Part shown: positions 57,720 through 64,000 of the stretch, one piece after another
How positions within the stretch are numbered: position 1 is the first letter of the stretch
How the letters are laid out: each line of letters begins with the position of its first letter
Source of the DNA: Ligula intestinalis
Lineage: Eukaryota > Platyhelminthes > Cestoda > Diphyllobothriidea > Diphyllobothriidae
Assembly: GCA_036362985.1 (NCBI GenBank)
Contig: JAYGXS010000004.1
Span: 42,325,311-42,389,310 of the forward strand
Reading direction: 5' to 3'
DNA: 64,000 bases
Made by a program: the position numbers and the translations under genes
Notes under the pieces: model-generated
Told to the model about the DNA's origin: nothing
The model's database searches: none
The model's input: only the letters and a program-made list of their open reading frames with translations

Positions 57720-59340
57720 ATTGCGCCTCTTAAGCCTGATAAAGGCCGTGGAGTTGTTTTTCTCAACCGGAAAGATTATGTGAAAAAAATGGAAACCATT
57801 CTTAGTGATTGGACCAAATTTCGTCAAGAGACCCCATGCAAAGATCAAACCAAAGCAAAGGAGGATTCAGTCTGAAAAATTATTAAAAAGTTGCGAGACA
57901 TTGATTTGATAGATAGTTCAACTGCTCTTAACCTGAAACCTAGAGGTACAAATATTCCAAGGCTATATGGTCTGTCAAAAACGCATAAACAAGGCGTACG
58001 TCTACGGCCTATTCTGTCCAGGAAAAATTCTCCTCAACACAAGCTGACACAGTGGCTTGTCAACAAATTAAACCCAATTCGGCAACGATTCGCAACTTAC
58101 ACTTCAAAGGATGTTTTTCAAGCTCCAAAATATTACAAACAAATTTATTTTTTCTCTAGATGTGGTGTCATTATTTACAAATCTGCCCTTGGATGAAACA
58201 ATTGAGGTCATATGCAATCATGCATCAGAACTTGACTGCCACCTGATATACTGAGGGACTTGCTAACGATTTGCACGAAGAATGTACAACTTCACTTCAA
58301 TGGAGTTATATATCGACAAATGGATGGAGCAGCAATAGGAAGCCCACTCGGGCCGTCCTTAGCAGATATCTTCATGAGTCACTCAGATGAAAAGGTTTAA
58401 TCGGAACTTAATTAAACAACAATATACAGAAATATGTGGATGAAATATTCGCTATTGTTGATACCACAAGAGATGCTAAATCTTCTAACTTAAATGAATA
58501 TATTGTGTCAAAAAATTAAGTGCACGATAGAAATGGAGCAGAAAAACCAACTTTTTTTTGACGTCCTCCTGTTCAGAGAAAATGATGGGTCAATAAGGCG
58601 CCCCGTTTTCCACAAGATTACTTGGAAAGGACAATACCTACATTTTACCAGTTTTGTGTCTATACAGTGGAAAAGGAATTTGGTACTAAAACTTTTTCAG
58701 AGAGCCAGGAATATCTGCTCCAGCGAGACCTTACCAACAGAGTTTGCCTGCATGAAAGAGGCCCTACTCAAGCGTGGCTACCACTGCGTTTCATTCAAAA
58801 ATGCAACAGCCCTTTATGGCCAAAATCTACGGACCATTCGGTTCCGAGAAAGCCCATTTTTAAAGCTTTACCATTTAAAGGAGACAACATCGCGAATATA
58901 ATTAAGTGAAGACTACTTTGCTCCATAAAAAACTTACTTTGCAGCCGAACTTTTTTTCCGCACTCCAAATAAAGCCTCCCAATTAACTAGCAAAAGGAAG
59001 TCTTGCCTTTGCACGCCACCTCGAACTGCTTATACGAAGTCACCTGCACTTGCGGATGCAAGTACGTTGGTCGTATGCAAAAGCCATTCGCAACCAGGGC
59101 TGCTGAACATTTGCCTACTTGGCTTTTAAAACAGGAGAACAAAGTACCACGCTCATCTTTTTACAAAACACTTACTAGACAGTGGTCATTTCGTTGACAC
59201 TAACACATCTTTCCACATTCTTGTTCAAGCACGAACAAACAAGACCTTATGTAACATGGAAGCATCCTACATACGGTGGGAGAAACCCGACCTACGTAAG
59301 CAATTAGACCATGCAATCAATTTCCAATTGTCGTGGTAAA
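57720..59340 (+). mobile_element. Penelope-like element, nearly complete coding region, subfamily 2
   Basis: Order on the plus strand: LKPDKGRGVVFLNRKDYVKK (N-terminal PLE motif), LKPRGTNIPRLYGLSKTHKQ and RLRPILSR, LDVVSLFTNLPLDETIEVIC (motif A), GAAIGSPLGPSLADIFMS, KYVDEIFAIVDTT (YVDE for YVDD), FFDVLLFRENDGSI, KRNLVLKLFQRARNICS, then GIY-YIG with LYEVTCTCGCKYVGRMQK, TRAAEHLPTWLL, GHFVDTNTSFHILVQARTN and EASYIRWEKPDLRKQ, ending near 59337. There are at least five frame changes or stops. It resembles the fragments at 50.1-50.8, 31.9-32.4 and 61.7 kb more than the 48-kb PLE. Confidence 0.9.
59003..59340 (+). pseudogene. PLE GIY-YIG endonuclease domain
   Basis: CTCGCKYVGRMQK gives the Cys knuckle and a YVG version of the YIG strand; TRAAEHLPTWLL is the Arg helix. 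A frameshift near 59185 moves GHFVDTN and the Glu-bearing EASYIRWEKPDL helix to another frame. The stop after NFQLSW is a plausible natural end. Confidence 0.85.
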
Positions 59341-59970
59341 TACATACCACGCTTTTATATTGTTAAAACCCCTCCCTACTTTTAGTCCCAAGTTTAACAG
59401 TTGCTATAACTATTGACCACTTATCACGTTGATACAACCTTGCTTTTATCGATTTTGTGTAAATTCAAATTAATGTGTTCTCTAAATATTTTGTTATTCA
59501 TGGACGGAGCGGAAGCAGCTGAAAAGGGCTCTCGAAATTTATTCGCGCGAATAAATTCTGCTATTTTGTTTTGCTTCAAATCAAAATTTATACTTAAGGA
59601 AAGGTTAGATTTCGGTTTCAAAAAAGTTTCTAATTATAAGCTTTTTAAGAGTTGTGAGGTATTCATTCATTATGCCTCACGTCCGCCAATTTATTAATGC
59701 AGCTTATAGCTTTTACAGCATGCTTCACATCTGTTGCAATATTTAATGAGAACTAGGTGACTTCTTCCTCAACTGGTAGGCGAAAATGTACTTTTCCCTA
59801 AAGAGTAAAAGCACAGTGTGCAGTTTGTAAACCTTGAATTTAAGTATAGCTTTCAGTAGATTTACGTTATTCGGCAATTTAAAAACTTTTTTAAACCGAA
59901 AGATGCCCTTTTTAAGTATAAAATTTAAACAAGGCACAATTAACTACCTAAAATGTACAAGCAATATTTT
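59341..59970. other. AT-rich spacer after the PLE
   Basis: May include PLE 3'UTR. No recognised gene. Confidence 0.4.
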
Positions 59971-59974
59971 TTCG

Positions 59975-60290
59975 CTTACGTTTACCTTAAAATATACTTA
60001 AATTTATAAAAGCACTCAAAATCAATTAATAAAACGCATACTTCTTAAATAGCCACTTTTTACAGTACTTCATTTTTATTAGCGATCACAAAGAAGCTCG
60101 TTAATAAGCCGACACCCTGACATCACGAAAATATGTTCCATTTAGGCTGTATGATCGTCACTCTTACAACCATACGTTATTAATATGTTTGAATAAAAAA
60201 CACATTTCAGAATTCTGGGTGACATTTCATGAGCTAGGGAATTTACTGTATGAATATTGATTTTGCATTTGACTCCTAGTTAGAATTTTA
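59975..60290 (+). repeat. Dispersed repeats R2 copy 2 and inverted R1-edge piece
   Basis: 59975-60180 matches 35045-35225 directly. 60205-60260 is the reverse complement of 38115-38175 (shared CCCTAGCTCATGAAATGT, ATTCTGAAATG). The two repeat types abut here. Confidence 0.55.
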
Positions 60291-60859
60291 TTCACAGGAC
60301 AACTGTGTTTTCAGCAAAAAAGTTTCAGATATGAAGGATTGCCTTATATACGAGACAGAAAGCCTAAACTGTCGCTTTGCTTATGTAAGGATACTTTAGA
60401 TGTCGAAGCTGTTTACTTAAGACGATTGGTTGTAGAATTTAGGAAGCAGGACTTTGACGTACTGCTAGAAAAATATCTCAACTTTTAAATTTATTTCAGG
60501 GTCGATAAAAGCAGGCGCAACAACTCAGCTAGTTTAATTCTTATCTACTAAGTTACTCAAAAACTGGTGTCAAAGCAAAGGCGATATAATGTAAGGGAGT
60601 GACTCAGCCTTTGTACAATTTTCTCCTACTTCTTCGTGGGTACTGATTTCTGAGAATTCCCCCAGCGACAGCGTTGTAGGTATTTCGTTGGTCCAACTTC
60701 GTTTTTGGAGAGTTTGTATGAGATTATGCTTTGCTTGTTAGAAGGTAATGGAGCGAGCAGATGGTTTTAAACCAAAGTGGCGATTGACGAGAGGAATACA
60801 GTCGTACGATTTGGTCAATGAACACATTTTGTGAGCATCACGCTTTATACGTAAATAAA

Positions 60860-60985
60860 GTGTGCTTTTCTTCACACACTGTCTTTTCTCGTTTGCTATG
60901 CGACAGCCTGATAACGCCCAAGCACGAACCCCAAAGCACTTCCGGGACAAGTATATGCCCTTATTCGATAGATCGCATTAACACC
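60860..60985 (+). repeat. Dispersed repeat R3, copy 2
   Basis: Same blocks as 57265-57370: ATGCGACAGCCTGATAAC, GCACTTCCGGGACAAGTATA and TGCCCTTATTCGATAGA. Confidence 0.65.
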
Positions 60986-61109
60986 TAATTTCCAGCGAAC
61001 AGAGGACGCAACAAGCCAGTCCGATGCATACAGAACGGGCCACGGCACGTGACCCTCAACGGCAGAAACCACGCAAGGTGGAAAAGGCGTCATGTGCACG
61101 CGAGAACAT

Positions 61110-61395
61110 TGTCATTCTGAGGTCACGCCTGGCCAGGGGCATGGCCACTAATGGAGAGCCGATGAAGAGCAATGACTACTGCTCCCTATATAGGGAGGCT
61201 GCGAGCAGAACGGGAATTTGCTGCCCTAGACGACAGAGTGCTGCCTAGACGAGACCGACCACAGAAGACAAGCTGCTTAACACACAGGAAACATAGCTGA
61301 TGTACTAGTACAACTGACAGTAAAGTGCTTTCAGCTATCCTGTTCTGCCTTCTCTTCCTTACACGTAACTGGGGGACATAACTGGTGCTGACACA
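61110..61395 (+). mobile_element. Possible solo LTR-like sequence
   Basis: A GC-richer block has a TATA-like CTATATAG near 61190 and a TGT start (TGTCATTCTGAGG), and TGGTGCTGACACAGG just after the presumed right end, which could be a primer-binding-site-like remnant. No second LTR, gag or pol was found, so this is weak. Confidence 0.2.
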
Positions 61396-61679
61396 GGAAC
61401 ACACTGGATTATATCACCACGAGACGTTCTAACTAAAAGAAAACGTTATTTTCCAAAGTCAATTTTCAAGAAGAAAGAACAACTAAGCTCAAATAAGGAC
61501 GCTTCGACCAAGACTTGGACTTAACCTCCGCAGTAGCGAAAGTTCTGGAGACGGTCTCAAACAACCCAATCTTGCGCGTGATAGGTAATTAAAGATTGTT
61601 AGTATAGACCACATCGATGTGCATCTACTTATTTACCTGCGCCCCTGTAGCAGATTTTACTGTTCCTAAAATGGCTGGG

Positions 61680-61840
61680 AAAATGTAAAATGAGGATCAA
61701 GAAAGCGCCATTCTCATCTGTATTGTTGATTCTGGACATCGAATGGACACAAGCGAATGCTTCCAGGTGATTTATAAGGGCTCACAAAACTACGCAATGT
61801 CGCAAGTCAAAATTCGCTAGCAATGGCCGAAGAGAACCGT
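61680..61840 (+). pseudogene. PLE endonuclease C-terminal fragment, subfamily 2
   Basis: The plus frame SAILICIVDSGHRMDTSECF followed by QVIYKGSQN aligns with SSLLVHFVDTNHCVDTSEAF and QVVYRTQTN of the fragment at 31.9-32.4 kb. There is a stop soon after, and no RT or GIY core. Confidence 0.6.
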
Positions 61841-62202
61841 ATCAGGTTAAGAAAGCATGTCGTCTGCAAAAAAATAACACACTTCTCTGTTTGGAATTTG
61901 CACGACTTTACAAAGAGTATTTGACGCGTTAAATGGTACCGTCGCTATTGCTAATCTTACTCGTTTCCTTGACCCATAAAAATGGACAAACCCACTTGCT
62001 TGCTTTTTTTTACACTATAAACAGCATCAGAATATTTCAATAAAAGTGCACGTCGACTTTTATTTATAATAACCCTGAGGCTTTATTCTCAGCACTCCGA
62101 AGTTCAGGTTATTCGAAAAATGGGTTAGCTATAACCGGTTGAGAAGCTGGCAAACTAATAATGACCTTTTGAACTTTTGTTTTCTTTGTTTATACCCTTC
62201 AG

Positions 62203-62357
62203 CATCGTCTACTGTTGAATTGCATGTGACGGCCGAGGACGCACGAGCACCTTTTTTGACCTTCCCAATATTGGAAGTGCCGTTTATATTGTCTCGCAAA
62301 AGCTTTGATCTACCAGCGGCTACGAATTGTATTCATGTAAAATTCACTAATATCTGA
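62203..62357 (+). CDS. Possible host exon, unrecognised
   Basis: A strong acceptor (TTTTCTTTGTTTATACCCTTCAG region) precedes a frame, phase 1 in, with SSTVELHVTAEDARAPFL, FPILEVPFILSRKSFDL and AATNCIHV. It ends at a GTAAAA donor-like site (exon end 62336, phase 0) or at TGA 62355-62357. The VPF...NC pattern faintly recalls ML-domain proteins. No partner exon was identified. Confidence 0.35.
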
Positions 62358-62359
62358 CC

Positions 62360-63610
62360 ATATGAATTTGGGGAGGATTTATTTGAGGATAAAAACTATT
62401 TATTACGTTCTTGACGCCTTAGATACTGAACTTTGCACTACGCCATATTGTCTGATTTGCATGATTTTCTCATAGGTTGCGCAGCCTCAGAACTCGTAAT
62501 TTAAAGTGCATTTCAGCTTCATTTAGCACTGCATTACAACTAAACGTCCTTTGCTGTCGTTAGAAGTCAGCCATTTCCTATCATAGTGGCCCTTCTACTG
62601 TGTCTTGAGGTACAGTCTAGCGTTCTTATCAGTTATCATATGGCAGCTATTACAGCTTGTGGAGACGAAACCAACAATGGAGGAAAAGGGGATAGATACG
62701 CTCTAAAAACCATCCAACTGATGTTATCGAGCTGTGGGTTATATAATAAGTTATATACTACTCGTTATAATTCTGTAATATTTATTACATGGTATCATTA
62801 TAATTTATCCCCTTCGTATCGACCTACAATAAATTGTCGAAAATGATGGTGGGTACCTCTAGCTTCGTCACCTTGTCCGTACAATCTGTTAACAGCAGGG
62901 GAGTATATGACCACCTTTTATGTGACCTATTTTATTCCCTCCTAGTTTTAACCCAGCGTACCATCCTCACATAGACGATACATTTTTCTTTTTAAAATAT
63001 CCCGAGACTATTTTACCGCCTGCTCGTTTTCCTTTTTTCTATCTCATTCACCAAAAAATCGAGCCTTTATTTACGCAGGTAATAGATAATGCCGTAAATG
63101 CTTATGAAATTTGTAACCACACATTATTAGAAAATTCTTCTGTCATGAATTAAGAAGGGAAAATGGAGCCTAGCCAAGTTTTGAAACATGCGTCGCCGGA
63201 CAGTATTAACCCACTAATCTTCAGATGTTGAGCCTTTTAAGTCTTTAAATTCTGAGTCTTATTGTTTGCTGGAGTTGGAACGAAATTTGCAAGCAAAAAT
63301 ATTCCATTTATTGCCATAACGTCTTTATAGAATAATGCGGATCGGTAACAAGTGCCCCGCCAACCTACTAGAGTGAAAAAATTTATAAGTTTTAGATATG
63401 AGTTAGACTTTAGGTTAAAACGGGAAGGAGAATGCAGTTTTTATTCCATTAATCTACATTTTTGCAATGTAAGCTAATTGACTCCACCTAATAAAAGAAA
63501 TATTGCATGCGGCAAAACTCTCCGAATGTTTTTAATCTTAGGACACCGATATGTATTCGTCGAACCACACGGTGAATACAAATATTCAGGTGTGATAAGA
63601 ACAAGCATGC
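62360..63610. other. Spacer without recognised gene
   Basis: AT-rich, short frames only. Confidence 0.4.
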
Positions 63611-63619
63611 GGACAATCT

Positions 63620-63965
63620 TTAAGTCTATTCCTTAAGGGAGAAAAATGATGTGGTATTAAACCGCATACTTGTGCAGCGTTTGCTGAAATTAGATCTCCG
63701 TGAGCGGATAATTTGAACTTATTCATGTAACGTTGACCCACGCTCCTAATAAGGGATCGTTCCAAAAGTCTTATTTTTAACGCTTAGGGATCCAAAAACG
63801 TTGACGGGGCCGAAAAATATGATACTACGTCTGGCTAAAGAAAGATTTATCTGTCACGTTAGACTTTGTCGCTAGAGATTATGCATATCCCAATTAAGAT
63901 TTTAACGAAAACATTGGCCGCGTCCTTAAACAACGAATAAAAAAAGCTTAAAATCATCAGCTTAA
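63620..63965 (-). mobile_element. Family-1 LINE RT fragment, cut by the window end
   Basis: It aligns with 1440-1760: shared (plus-strand) AAACC-CATACTTGTGCAGC, GGATCGTTCCAAAAGT, GGGGCC-AAAA and GTGTCCTTAAA-type stretches. On the minus strand this is the RT segment after the palm. It is strongly decayed, and the rest of the element should continue beyond 64000. Confidence 0.7.
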
Positions 63966-64000
63966 ATTAAGGACTTTATATCTTTACTACCATTAAAAGT

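Noticed and set aside
1..64000. CRISPR arrays, rRNA genes, bacterial promoters or operons
   Set aside because: None present; genome organisation is eukaryotic.

Overview
The window is eukaryotic and repeat-rich, and it most resembles a parasitic flatworm genome (Platyhelminthes; cestode or trematode, not resolved further). The reasons are the mix of degenerate CR1/Jockey-like LINEs, several Penelope-like elements (PLEs) with GIY-YIG endonucleases and tRNA-derived SINEs, plus a host gene with a 39-bp intron. There are no bacterial operons, CRISPR arrays or rRNA genes.

Layout. 15-5130: a long LINE of family 1 on the minus strand (ORF1, endonuclease, RT, 3'UTR), interrupted by a ~67-bp copy of a LINE 3' tail. 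5560-6800: a 5'-truncated PLE (-). 7581-7805: a probable RTE-like C-terminal remnant (-). 9.2-11.7 kb: a small host-gene island containing an intact two-exon ZNHIT1 homologue (11146-11649, -) and two to three less certain coding exons. 13.1-13.7 kb: an eroded PLE. 17.4-22.1 kb: a near full-length but mutated LINE of family 2 (+), with a tRNA-like SINE inserted in ORF1. 23.7-28.4 kb: a family-1 LINE (+) split by a family-2 LINE (25642-27647), with a 7-bp target-site duplication. 28.4-33.5 kb: a 1-kb noncoding repeat, a LINE fragment, a ~510-bp palindrome made of two SINE-like arms, two PLE endonuclease fragments and a SINE. 36.1-36.7 kb: a foldback/MITE-like element. 36.8-40.6 kb: six phase-compatible exons of an unrecognised host gene ending in a hydrophobic C-terminal tail. 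42.7 kb: a further transmembrane exon. 47.4-49.8 kb: a LINE fragment, then a PLE flanked by inverted terminal arms that carry hammerhead-ribozyme-like cores. 50.1-50.8, 57.7-59.3 and 61.7 kb: PLE copies of a second subfamily. 52.8, 56.2 and 62.2 kb: isolated candidate host exons. 63.6-64.0 kb: another family-1 LINE, cut by the window end.

How it fits together. All recognised LINEs and PLEs carry stops or frameshifts, or are truncated, so none looks autonomous here. The LINE families keep conserved 3' stem-loops and short tandem tails expected for target-primed reverse transcription. The SINEs could depend on such enzymes. Host genes survive as short exons separated by repeat-filled introns. 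Host exons outside ZNHIT1 were inferred from open frames, splice-like flanks and matching intron phases, so they are predictions.
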